This document shows, one piece after another, positions 14,624 to 23,700 of a stretch of DNA of 64,000 nucleotides. Position 1 is the stretch's first letter, and every line of letters starts with the position of its first letter. A model generated the notes under the pieces. It was not told the DNA's origin. It did no database searches and saw only the letters and a program-made list of their open reading frames with translations. A program made the translations under genes and the position numbers. Source of the DNA: Smithella sp. (GTDB lineage: Bacteria; Desulfobacterota; Syntrophia; Syntrophales; Smithellaceae); assembly GCA_007244375.1 (NCBI GenBank), contig SCVW01000025.1, positions 186,001-250,000 on the forward strand. The letters run 5' to 3'.

Positions 14624-15733
14624 CTACTCTACGGGATTTACCGAAACAGAGAGTGGCCAGGAGTATGTTCCGGCCTGTGATGACTCGTCAAAAATAAAAC
14701 GATAGCTGAGCGCTACCACAGAAGTGCCAATCATTTTCTGAGTGATAATTCCGCCGTTAGGCCCGAGCACCACTTCTCTGCCAAGGCCTGTTATCAACGC
14801 TTCCTTAAACGGTAAACCACTGGTTTCAAAGGTCATATTTACTCCTGCCCTGCTGTTGTTCCTGATTTCCAGAACAGACCCCGCATTTACATCAAGGTAA
14901 CCTCTTTTTATATCGGCGTCGGTTACCACGATTTCCGCCGGCTGTCTTAACACGTGCACGCTTGCCCTTGCCAGAACTCTCGCGGTTACCTGAATCTGTG
15001 TACTCATTGCCTGTATTGACGACTGTGCAGCCACAGCTTCACTAATTGGCGTAAGAGACAACGCCGCAATCAACGCCGCGGCAACCAGTTTTTCCTGTAT
15101 CCTGAGGCCATGATCGATATGGTGCTGCTTGGCATAACCGGCTGCAACAAGTATTTCTCCTATTTTCTTGTCGCTGATGCTTTCACGCTGACGTTTCAGC
15201 GCTTCTTCCAGTTGTTGATGTGTTATGTATCCTGCGGAGATGAGCAACTCGCCAAGCATCAGACAGGAAGGAACCTTCCTTTCATCCAACCGGGATTGAA
15301 AGGATAAAGTAACATCCCGTTGACTATTATCAATGAAACCGAAGCGCACTAAAATTTCGCCCAGTTTCTCGCCGGTCTTTTTCTGTTCTTCAAGTGCTTT
15401 CTCAAGTTGATCCGGCGTGATGCAATATGCCGTCAAGAGCATCTCACCCAATAAATGACGAAGACCAGCGGCTGCCATAATCGCGCTTTCAACCGTCGAA
15501 AAATCACGCTGAATCCACAGCACGGCATAAAGTTCAGTTTTGCTCAGCACACCAAGACCGACAAGGATATCACCCAAAAGCTTATTTGTGTGCATTTGTT
15601 CCGCAAGAGCAGCATCGAGTTCCTCCGGCTTAATAAATTCGCCATCTAACAGGATACGTCCCAGCGGACGCTTGACAGGAAAAGAATATTGGGTTTCTCT
15701 ATGATCATCCTGTTTTTTATCGTTATTGATCAT
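14624..15733 (-). CDS. membrane protein with six MshEN-type c-di-GMP motifs and an exported beta domain
   Basis: 369 residues. Six 25-residue motifs of the form xLGxxLxxxGxIxxxxLxxALxxQ occur at about 22-46, 51-75, 93-117, 122-146, 158-182 and 189-213; pairs of these make up MshEN domains, which bind c-di-GMP at the N-terminus of MshE/PilB-type ATPases. Here no ATPase follows. Instead a hydrophobic segment at about 216-236 (KLVAAALIAALSLTPISEAVA, resembling an internal signal peptide) leads to a beta-rich C-terminal domain at 240-369. That domain ends AGTYSWPLSVSVNPVE, like pilus-subunit end strands. I infer a cytoplasmic c-di-GMP sensor coupled to a periplasmic pilin-like part. First gene of the two-gene unit upstream of the pilus operon. 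Confidence 0.85.
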   Translation of the reverse strand: MINNDKKQDDHRETQYSFPVKRPLGRILLDGEFIKPEELDAALAEQMHTNKLLGDILVGLGVLSKTELYAVLWIQRDFSTVESAIMAAAGLRHLLGEMLLTAYCITPDQLEKALEEQKKTGEKLGEILVRFGFIDNSQRDVTLSFQSRLDERKVPSCLMLGELLISAGYITHQQLEEALKRQRESISDKKIGEILVAAGYAKQHHIDHGLRIQEKLVAAALIAALSLTPISEAVAAQSSIQAMSTQIQVTARVLARASVHVLRQPAEIVVTDADIKRGYLDVNAGSVLEIRNNSRAGVNMTFETSGLPFKEALITGLGREVVLGPNGGIITQKMIGTSVVALSYRFIFDESSQAGTYSWPLSVSVNPVE

Positions 15734-15811
15734 TTTGCACCAATTAAAATTTTCCTTTTCGTAAAATTAATCAACACAATTTGTTGGTTACAATTGGCCT
15801 CTTTATTACAT

Positions 15812-15840
15812 ATAATAACTCTACACTTTTATACTGTCAA
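15812..15840 (-). promoter_or_regulatory. sigma-70-type promoter for the MshEN / RHH-PilZ pair
   Basis: On the minus strand TTGACA (15835-15840) and TATTAT (15812-15817) are 17 bp apart, with a predicted start near 15805, about 70 bases before the ATG at 15733. Confidence 0.7.
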
Positions 15841-16024
15841 GTAATACTTTTTACATAATAATATCTTGTAATACATTCATCATTCAATATTATTATTTGT
15901 ATAACACATTGATTTAATTTAATAAATATATCAATACAACATATATTCATACTAATGATATTTAATATATTACAAATATATGAATAATTTTGTAATATAT
16001 TATAATACATATATTTTTTACTAA

Positions 16025-16164
16025 CAGGTTGCTGAAAAAGTCCCGACATGGTCATTGAGAACAAAGTGAAGCAATCTCGCCCTTATTTATTTCGATAGTT
16101 TAGAAATGGCCACGTCGTATGCACTCCTCCAATGACAGCTGAAATCGACTTTTTCAGCAGCCTG
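16025..16164. mobile_element. MITE-like element with 18-bp terminal inverted repeats
   Basis: CAGGTTGCTGAAAAAGTC (16025-16042) and GACTTTTTCAGCAGCCTG (16147-16164) are inverted repeats with one mismatch, enclosing about 104 bases without a gene. The interior contains GTCATTGAGA...GCAATCTC, part of another dispersed repeat type. The size and ends fit a non-autonomous miniature element; no transposase or clear target duplication is seen. Confidence 0.7.
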
Positions 16165-16207
16165 CCAAGACATTAATCATGGATATTCACAACAAAGAAA
16201 GAAAGTT

Positions 16208-16236
16208 TTGACGATTGAGAAAAACTATTCTAATAG
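16208..16236 (+). promoter_or_regulatory. sigma-70-type promoter for the radical SAM gene
   Basis: TTGACG (16208-16213) and TAATAG (16231-16236) with a 17-bp spacer, about 40 bases before the start codon at 16278. Confidence 0.5.
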
Positions 16237-16277
16237 AACATAATCACTATTAAATGGTGGAGGATTGAAACAGAAAC

Positions 16278-18071
16278 ATGCCCACAAACTATTTCATCGT
16301 ATATAACCCTCTTACGTATAATCTAATGGATCTTTTGCGTGCCGGTTCCATTACGCCTATCGATGTAATATCCTACCTCACGGGTAAAGACGCACACGAA
16401 ATAACCTCTGAAAATTTCCTTGACTTTGTAGACTTCCAACCCGAAAAACAACGCACGACAATGGTCGACGCCCTGGCCATTGAAATGTATGCCGGTGTAT
16501 ATATTAATAACCAGTTGGCAAAATTGGCTAAAGACCGTCTTGTTGTAATGGTTGACGGCAAAAGAAGATTTATTTCCCAGGTAATAAAAGAAAAAAAGAA
16601 TCTGCCACAGGGTGTTTTTATTTCTGCCATGAGTTCAAGTTTTCCTGCCGCCGCTGCTACTGCCATCACGCTGAATCACGCTAAAGTACCGGTTATTATC
16701 GGCGGAATACATGTGTCTACCACTCCTGAAGACGCGGATATATTTATAAGAAAATATTCGCCTCACCCGGAATTGATTTCCATTGTCAAAGGGGCAGGTG
16801 ATTCAACTGTTATTACATCTATCTTAGACGATCTGAAAAAAAACTCTTTAAAAAAAGAATATACCGGAGACAAATTAATTGAAGACGGTGTTTGGGGAAA
16901 ATTTCAGAATCTTGAACCTCTGGAACCACTGAAAATCAATCTTTTAAACAGGCTGCCGTTTATAAAACACTCTCCTTTGAAGGATTTCCGGATTAATCCT
17001 GTAGCTCCATTCACCGGATGTCCGTTTTCCTGTAAGTTTTGCTCAATTTCAACTCTTCCGGAAAAACACAAAGCACTCCAATTTCGTGATCCGGATGATT
17101 TCGTGTCGGAATTACGACACTATCAAAAAGGAACCGTTTCTTTTAAAAACCGGTATTTTTTCTTTACACCGGACAACCTGTTTACCATCAGAAACAACCT
17201 GATTCCCATTTTAAATAAGATAATAAAAAGCGACCTGCGTATTAATTATGCCGTCCAGATATCCGTTGAAGTTGCCGACGATGAAGAATTGCTTAAACTG
17301 ATTCGGGCATCAGGAGGTACCCACTTCTTTATTGGTTTCGAATCTTTAGATATACGCAACTTGAAACATGTCAACAAGCACATCGTCGGAAAAATAGAAA
17401 AAAGCGGGATGACTGTTCGGGAATATTATGAATCCAAAATAAAGAAGATTCATGCACATGGCATATCCATCCATGGCTCTTTTATATTAGGACTTCCTTA
17501 TGACTACTACAATTCCAAAACCGACAACACTGCTGTTGATATAACCAATTTCTGCATCAAAAACAGGATAGGAGCTCAGCCAAGTACGATAGTAGACCTT
17601 CCCGGTTCCATATTTTTTAACGAAAGCCAGGAAAACAACCAATTTATCTATGGGAAAAAAGGCACAATGGATTACTTCCTGTCTCTATCCATTGCCGATC
17701 TTGCCGAAACAAACAAAACACCACCTGACTCTCTTTTCAACAGCCCGCTGGTTATCGCTTCAATGGTTTTTTTCATATCAAGTAAAGTCGGCGCGCCTCT
17801 AAGAGCCGGAATAAATTCTTCAATAATCTTTATAAAGTCTTTTCTGCATCCCACACAAAAAGGAAAAGGATTTAAAATCCGGCAACGGTTTATTGATGCA
17901 GTATGTTCCGCTGTTTCTCAAACCGCTGTAGCCTTGTATAAAGAACAGGGTGATTCCCTTGTGAGATCCAGGTATGGCGTCAGAGGTATTATTGAAAGGC
18001 TATATGATGAGGAAAGAAATCCCGAAGTAAAAAAAATGTTCAAAGATTTCATCCCCCAGTTTACCGAATAA
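16278..18071 (+). CDS. B12-binding-domain radical SAM protein, substrate unknown
   Basis: 597 residues. The N-terminal part (about 1-220) has the layout of a cobalamin-binding domain of B12-dependent radical SAM enzymes, including GVFISAMSSSFPAAA and VPVIIGGIHVSTTPEDADIF. The radical SAM core follows with CPFSCKFC (Cys248, Cys252, Cys255), then NYAVQISVEVADDEELL and FFIGFESLD, typical of Elp3/MiaB-like barrels. A long C-terminal region (about 450-597) is not recognisable. GGAGG lies 13 bases before the ATG, rather far. Members of this class methylate or rearrange lipids, hopanoids, pigments and natural products; I cannot assign the substrate. It stands alone between two c-di-GMP-linked surface operons. 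Confidence 0.85.
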   Translation: MPTNYFIVYNPLTYNLMDLLRAGSITPIDVISYLTGKDAHEITSENFLDFVDFQPEKQRTTMVDALAIEMYAGVYINNQLAKLAKDRLVVMVDGKRRFISQVIKEKKNLPQGVFISAMSSSFPAAAATAITLNHAKVPVIIGGIHVSTTPEDADIFIRKYSPHPELISIVKGAGDSTVITSILDDLKKNSLKKEYTGDKLIEDGVWGKFQNLEPLEPLKINLLNRLPFIKHSPLKDFRINPVAPFTGCPFSCKFCSISTLPEKHKALQFRDPDDFVSELRHYQKGTVSFKNRYFFFTPDNLFTIRNNLIPILNKIIKSDLRINYAVQISVEVADDEELLKLIRASGGTHFFIGFESLDIRNLKHVNKHIVGKIEKSGMTVREYYESKIKKIHAHGISIHGSFILGLPYDYYNSKTDNTAVDITNFCIKNRIGAQPSTIVDLPGSIFFNESQENNQFIYGKKGTMDYFLSLSIADLAETNKTPPDSLFNSPLVIASMVFFISSKVGAPLRAGINSSIIFIKSFLHPTQKGKGFKIRQRFIDAVCSAVSQTAVALYKEQGDSLVRSRYGVRGIIERLYDEERNPEVKKMFKDFIPQFTE

Positions 18072-18119
18072 AAAAGACAAGACATCGGGGGAAAATCTTT
18101 AGTAAACGAAAATGATACA

Positions 18120-18186
18120 GATTTCTCGTCGTCCCGATACCCTGCATTCCCCGACAGGCGAAAGCATCGGGACTCCCCGAAATGAC
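18120..18186. repeat. dispersed GATTTCTC...CGAAATGAC repeat
   Basis: The outer ends GATTTCTCGTC and CGAAATGAC match the family seen at 57173-57262. The interior has TCCCGATAC and a second GCATCGGGAC that can pair. Confidence 0.6.
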
Positions 18187-18429
18187 AGCTTTGATTTTCT
18201 TAAACGTCTATTGCGTAATCTGGGTTAAATATGTACAAATTTCAGTCGTTTTATTGACTGAATATTAGTCATAATGAAAATTCACTAATAATTCCAACTC
18301 GTTCGCGTTGCCGGCGTCTCTTAAATCACTAACCTATCCCTGTCCGTAATTGGCATCGACAGCTATTTTTACCATTTTTGAAAGAATTGCAATTAATGAA
18401 AAATTATTTTTTTATTTTCATAATATCTC

Positions 18430-18462
18430 TTGACTTTGGCATTTTATTAATTAAAATATAAT
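18430..18462 (+). promoter_or_regulatory. promoter of the minor pilin / PilY1 operon
   Basis: A perfect TATAAT lies at 18457-18462. Upstream are TTGGCA (18436-18441, 15-bp spacer) and TTGACT (18430-18435, 21-bp spacer), neither ideally placed. The start would be near 18469, right at the 5' edge of the riboswitch. Confidence 0.55.
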
Positions 18463-18467
18463 TGAAA

Positions 18468-18558
18468 GCCTGATAAAGGCAAACCGTACTGAAAAGACGG
18501 GACGCAAAGTTACTGGCCTAAGTCTTAATTGTGAGATAGGGTAGCAGAACAGCCGGGC
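18468..18558 (+). ncRNA. c-di-GMP-I (GEMM) riboswitch
   Basis: The order of conserved blocks is that of the GEMM aptamer: GCCTG (P1 5' arm), GGCAAACC, a hairpin CCGT..ACGG with an A-rich tetraloop, GGGACGCAAAG, GGCCTAAG, a second hairpin, GGGTAGC, and CGGGC closing P1. It binds c-di-GMP in known family members. Downstream, CTACTTA/TAAGTAG (18563-18582) forms a hairpin. TGCAGG (18653-18658) can pair with either CCTGTA (18671-18676) or CCTGCA (18678-18683), directly before the AAAGGA ribosome site of the first pilin gene, a plausible translational switch. Confidence 0.93.
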
Positions 18559-18699
18559 ATCTCTACTTATTGAATTAAGTAGTCCTGCATATCTTGATAC
18601 CCCTTCTCAAACAATTTAAGACAAAAAAAATGAATGTAGGCTTTTTATGCGTTGCAGGTCAAAGAATTTTCCTGTAGCCTGCAGAAGTGAAAGGACAGT

Positions 18700-19170
18700 A
18701 TGAAAAGAACAAGCATTCAAAATGGGTATACCTTAGTCGAAGTCCTTATCGTCATCGCCTTGATGACAATCATCTCGACTTTTGCCATTCCGGCCTGGCA
18801 GAATTATTCGACAAACATCAACTTGAGAACAGCCGCCAGGGAAATTATGGCCGATATATTTAATACGAGGCAGCGGGCAATTGAAGAAAATCGTAACACC
18901 TATCTCCTTACTTTCAATGTTGCCAATAACAATTATGCCCTCTCACGCACCGACATCGGAAATACAATCTGGACAAAATCATTATCATCATTCGGGAAAG
19001 GCATTTCCATACAAAACGTTAACTTTAACAACGGTTCCATCGTTAGTTTTCAGAGACGTGGAACGATAACAATGGGAACAGTGGTTCTGTCAAATTTAAT
19101 AGGCTCCACTGCTACCATTACTGTTCAGATAACGGCAAGAACGTATGTACAGTATAATATGCAAAAATGA
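18700..19170 (+). CDS. type IV minor prepilin, GspH/FimT-like
   Basis: 156 residues with a prepilin leader MKRTSIQNG and the methylated/hydrophobic helix YTLVEVLIVIALMTIISTFAIPAW (Glu5 present). A FimT/GspH-type globular part follows, with TAAREIMADIFNTRQRAIEENRN. Minor pilins of this group form the priming complex of type IV pili with PilV, PilW, PilX and PilY1, all encoded next. AAAGGA sits a few bases before the ATG. Its translation is the likely target of the upstream c-di-GMP riboswitch. Confidence 0.93.
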   Translation: MKRTSIQNGYTLVEVLIVIALMTIISTFAIPAWQNYSTNINLRTAAREIMADIFNTRQRAIEENRNTYLLTFNVANNNYALSRTDIGNTIWTKSLSSFGKGISIQNVNFNNGSIVSFQRRGTITMGTVVLSNLIGSTATITVQITARTYVQYNMQK

Positions 19171-19585
19171 AAAAGGAATATCCATTGTTGAATCGATCAT
19201 CGCGGTATTGCTCGTTTCCGTCGGACTGATTGCTTTTATGTCTCTGCAACCAACTTCGTGGAAAACCAGTGCACATACGGATTATCTGGGACGAGCAATT
19301 ATGATGCTCAATGATGAAATTATGACCAATGAACTTCGGATTATGAATCCGTGCAATACGGTAACGACGGGAACATTTAATGAAGTGGTGTATTCCAGCG
19401 ACCAGCAAACTCCTCAATCGGGCGATTTAAGTTTTAATGTTCAGACTGTTATAAGCGCTGTTACCGGCAGGGCAAATACATGGAAAGTTACAGTAACGGT
19501 AACCTGGCCGCCTGTTAATACAAGAGGTATTACAGATAACATAATAGTTACAAGGCAGGAAACTTTTCGCTTTGGATGTATATGA
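19145..19585 (+). CDS. pilV: type IV minor prepilin, PilV-like
   Basis: 146 residues with leader MYSIICKNEKG followed by ISIVESIIAVLLVSVGLIAFMSL (Glu5 present) and a mid-region MLNDEIMTNELRIMNPCN. The C-terminal ETFRFGCI contributes a cysteine that may pair with the one at NPCN. The ATG at 19145 lies 26 bases inside the preceding gene, so translation is coupled. Assignment as PilV rests on order (FimT-V-W-X-Y1) and the ISIVESIIAVLLVSVG helix. Confidence 0.88.
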   Translation: MYSIICKNEKGISIVESIIAVLLVSVGLIAFMSLQPTSWKTSAHTDYLGRAIMMLNDEIMTNELRIMNPCNTVTTGTFNEVVYSSDQQTPQSGDLSFNVQTVISAVTGRANTWKVTVTVTWPPVNTRGITDNIIVTRQETFRFGCI

Positions 19586-20274
19586 AAAACAAGAAAGGCT
19601 ATACATTAGTGGAAATTTTAATCGCACTTGCTTTGGGGGTTATAATCCTCTCGGCAATTTATTCACTGGTTAATATGGGACAGAAATCCACTTTTACCAT
19701 TGAAAGAAGAGTTGCGGCTTATCAGGATGCCCGTACGGCCCTGGAAATGATGTCCATGGAAATCCAGATGGCCTCATACAATCCCCGGCCCGATTTCGAA
19801 GGCAGCAACTTCTGGGTATCTTCCGGCACCTGCACTGCTTCCACCAATCAGAGCTATAAAGGTATTCAGGCGGCAACGGATTCCTCCCTTACAATCGAGA
19901 TGAACCTTGACGGAAGCTCCAGTATCGGCGATTTCGCCAACGAAGTAATCAATTATAATTATGATGCGAACAATCAATATATTAGCCGTTCAACTAATTG
20001 TACAAGCGGTAATCAGCCTTTTTTGGGAGATGTACCGGGCAACCCCCGGGCGGTTCGTGTAATTAATACCAGTGCAGTTCCGGTTTTCCGGTATTTCAAC
20101 GCATTGGGAACGGAAATAGCAGCTTCATCATTACCGGCAGGAATTCCGAATATTGCCAGAATAGATATCACTCTCTGGGTGGAAACAGAGAATCCCGATA
20201 TGCATACCGGACAGAGAAAACGGGCATTTTATTCTACAAGTGTAATTCCGAGGAACCATGTTATCATTAAGTGA
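19582..20274 (+). CDS. pilW: type IV minor prepilin, PilW-like
   Basis: From the ATG at 19582 (230 residues) the leader is MKNKKG and the helix YTLVEILIALALGVIILSAIYSLV. An ATG two codons earlier is also possible. PilW-type features are QDARTALEMMSMEIQMASYNP and the C-terminal RIDITLWVETENPD and KRAFYSTSVIPRN. ATGA overlap with the preceding stop indicates coupling. Its larger size and pair of cysteines (SSGTCTAS and STNCTSG) suit PilW. Confidence 0.9.
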   Translation: MKNKKGYTLVEILIALALGVIILSAIYSLVNMGQKSTFTIERRVAAYQDARTALEMMSMEIQMASYNPRPDFEGSNFWVSSGTCTASTNQSYKGIQAATDSSLTIEMNLDGSSSIGDFANEVINYNYDANNQYISRSTNCTSGNQPFLGDVPGNPRAVRVINTSAVPVFRYFNALGTEIAASSLPAGIPNIARIDITLWVETENPDMHTGQRKRAFYSTSVIPRNHVIIK

Positions 20275-20743
20275 AATAAAAGACATACTAAATACGAAAA
20301 ATCAGAATGGATTTTCTCTTGTTATAGCTCTCTTTGCTATCTTGATTCTTATGGCATTGGGGTTTCTGGCCATTTCCGTACCCACAAGTGATTTACAAAT
20401 CACCACCCGAATTGTGGGGGAAAAAAAGGCACTGATTGCGGCCGAAACAGGTATTAATATGCTTTCTCAAAGTTTTACACCGGATAGTACATCCGGAGTA
20501 AGCGAACAAGTTGTTGATTCCTCTGACCCGTCTTCAATCTATTCAATCAGTAACGCGACCCGTCCGACTACGGGTGCCGATACACTGCCATTAAAAGGTT
20601 ACGCCATTGGCGGAGGACAGCAATGGGGACAAATGATTTTCAACGTCAGAGTAACCGGCGAAAATACTAATTATGGAAGCCAGGTACAGATAGATGTGGG
20701 AATGGGCTACGGTCCTGTCGAAATTACCACTATGTTCAGATAG
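20258..20743 (+). CDS. pilX: type IV minor prepilin, PilX-like
   Basis: 161 residues. After a leader to NQNG the helix is FSLVIALFAILILMALGFLAI, with no Glu at position 5 as is usual for PilX/GspK, followed by the PilX signature KKALIAAETGINML. It overlaps the pilW-like gene by 17 bases and ends 12 bases before the PilY1 start. In known systems PilX-type pilins cap the tip complex with PilY1. Confidence 0.88.
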   Translation: MLSLSEIKDILNTKNQNGFSLVIALFAILILMALGFLAISVPTSDLQITTRIVGEKKALIAAETGINMLSQSFTPDSTSGVSEQVVDSSDPSSIYSISNATRPTTGADTLPLKGYAIGGGQQWGQMIFNVRVTGENTNYGSQVQIDVGMGYGPVEITTMFR

Positions 20744-20755
20744 GAGGGATGTTTT

Positions 20756-23700
20756 ATGTCAGCAAAAAAAATAATTATTGCGGTGCTTATTATAGGCCTT
20801 TGCTTTATGTGCGGTGTGGCCCGCGCTGATGACGACGAAATTGTTGATGATACCAACGAAGCCGCTCTTTTTACTATTTCACTCGCTCCCGATGCACTTT
20901 TAATCCTGGATTTAAGTGGCAGTATGGATTGGAATCCTGAAGGAGGAAACAATATATGGGGAAATTCTTCCTGTACCGCTCCCTTTTACTCTTCTTCCGG
21001 TTCAGGACATTCAACCAATTGCAGTCGTCTGGCTATCGCCAAACGGGCGATTTTCGGCATCCTGGACGACAACGGCGACAACAGTGTCAACGCTGCTGAC
21101 GAAACCAGTCTGAATGTCAGAATAGGATATATGAGATTTTATAATGGCAACGACACAGGCGGGAATTACTTGTCCGGATACAACAGACTCTCCAAAGCCA
21201 TCGGACAATCCTATTCTACCATATTCTGTAATACTACCAGATCAGCAGGTTGCACTATCAACAGTACCTGCGCTAGTCGCTGTTCAGACTCGACACGCTG
21301 TATAAACAGTGAATGTGCCAATGGCGGCACTCCTCTTGCAGCTTCACTCAACGAAGCAAAACTGTACCTCGACGCCCACAAAGCCGATGACGGCTTGGCC
21401 GGAGCCTGCCGTCAGAAGTTCGCCATCGTAATCACAGACGGAGCGGATACTTATGCCTGCAGTGGCAACGGCACGGAAACACAAGCCGATATGTATAAAA
21501 GACGCCGCGAAGCGGTTGCCAAAGCCAAAGCGCTGGCTAATGCCGGATACAGACTTTTTGTCATCGGTTTTGGCAAATCAATGCCTGATTATCTGGAAAA
21601 CACTCTACACTGGATGGCGTATTTCGGAGGAACGGATAATCCCCTGACGGCAAACACAGGCAATACATCAGCCTATGATCCTTCTGCAGTTACATCCTGC
21701 GGAACATCGGAAACTACCGGCACCTGTGACGGCAGTAGTACAAACTGCTTTGCCACATCCAATGATCCGGGCAACATTCCTCTCTCCGGCTACGCTTTTA
21801 TTGCCACCGATGGTGATCAAATTGCCGCTCAGCTAAAATTGGCTTTCAACATTATTCGCGAAGCCAATTACTCTTTCTCGCAAGCCTCCGTTCAGCTAAA
21901 CAGAACCGTGGATGAAAACTTTATTTATGAAGGCACCATTCAACCAATTTCCAACGATCCCTTCTGGTATGGTCATTTAAGAAAATACACAATTAATGAA
22001 AATGGAAGCAGGGGCAGCGAATTATGGGACGCGGGAACAGTTTTAATGAATACAAGTGCATCTGTCCGTAATATGAAAACATACAAAACAGTTGGCGAAA
22101 CGGGAACAATCATCGACTTTACAACAGCGAACCTGACCAATGCTGATCTGGCCGTTACGACGGATGAACGTCGCAGTGAAGTGGTCGGTTTCTTCCGCGG
22201 TGAAAGCGCTTATAACATAGAAAACTGGAAACTGGGTGATATTTTCCGTTCCAAACCGATTACGGTAGGAACCCCTTCTTCTTATTTTGAAGATATCAGG
22301 GATGCAAATCATGCTTTCGCCACGCACAGATCAACTCATGTTCGCGCTTCCAGTCCCTATTCAGGAAGAGTTGTTTTAGTTGGTGCCAATGACGGACAAT
22401 TACACGCTTTTAAAACCAGCGATGGAACGGAGGCGTGGAGTTTTATTCCGCCTAACCTTTTGTCACGCCTGAAGATGATTGCGCACAATACTCATCCGAC
22501 AAGTTTGACACATAAAAGCTATGTTGACGGCCCGGTAAGTGTTGCCGATGCCTGGGTGCCTGAAACGGCAAGCAGCGGAACGGCAAAGAACGCTTCCGAC
22601 TGGCAAACAATCCTGCTGTTCGGAGAAGGACAGGGTGCCGGAACGAATCTGTGGAGTTCTTCTCCGTGTTGCGATTCGGGATTCAATCAGACATATACGA
22701 GTACTTATCAATACTATTGCGGTTACCATTGCCTTAATGTAACAAGCCCTTTGAATTCTGCTTTGTGCGGACCAACAGGTTCAACCAGCAATTGGTTACG
22801 TTTGGGTTTATCATCTTCTCAAGCATATTTAGGCGCTCCATGGAGTTCGCCGATGATCGGCAGGCTTTTGGTTAATGGAAATGAAAAATGGGTTGCTTTT
22901 ATCGGCGGAGGATATTCATCTCCTGGTGCAGCAGACAGCGGCAAGGGAATATTTGTTTTTGATCTCGTCAATGGAAATTTACTGTGGAGCTTTACAAAGG
23001 CGAATAATTCTTCCCTCGATAACCCCATGCCGGCAACTCCGGCGATTGTTGACGTAGATAATGACGGATTTATTGACACCGTTTATATAGGCGATGTGGG
23101 CAGCAATATGTGGCGTTTCAAATTTTGCAGGGCAACGGACGGCACATCCTGCGGCACATCCAACTGGACCGGCGGACGTCTCTTCGAATCAAACAGTTCA
23201 TCGGGTATTCGTCCGGTCTTCACTTCTGCCTCCGTGGCCAAAGATGACATTGGCAACATCTGGGTTTATTGGGGAACTGGGGACAAACTTGATCCTACCA
23301 GCCCGAATGCTCAGGAAAAATTTTTCGCCCTGAAGGACACGGATTTCACCAGTACCAGAACCATCAGTGACATAGAGAATATAACCTCCGAAGAATCAAC
23401 ATATTCAGGATCTGCTTATGGTTATTACATCAACCTTACGGGACAAGGCGAAAAAATGCTTGCCGAACCGACAGTTTTTGGAGGTGTAGTTTATTTTACC
23501 ACTTATACGCCACCAGCGGGAAATGATCCCTGTGCTCAGGGAGGAACAGCCAAATTATATGGAATAAACTATACGACCGGCGCAGGAGCTCTCAATATTG
23601 TTGGAGCTGAGCCTTCAGAAACGCTCCCGCGCTCCATGACCATAGGAACAGGTATTCCATCCGCCCCGGTTGTTTCCATGAGACCGGGATCTGACCCAAC

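Larger units (their letters stand above)
15841..16277. other. very AT-rich intergenic region with a MITE-like element
   Basis: 15841-16020 is almost pure A/T and shows no gene. 16025-16164 is a terminal-inverted-repeat element described separately. The right-hand end carries a promoter for the radical SAM gene. Confidence 0.5.
18072..18699. other. intergenic region with a dispersed repeat and a c-di-GMP riboswitch leader
   Basis: 18120-18186 is a palindromic repeat. 18430-18462 has promoter elements and 18468-18558 is a GEMM riboswitch with a following expression platform. No protein gene is seen. Confidence 0.7.

Noticed and set aside
15837-16064. 75-residue minus-strand frame in AT-rich DNA
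   Set aside because: Low-complexity Ile/Asn/Tyr composition and overlap with the -35 box and the MITE end; not a gene.
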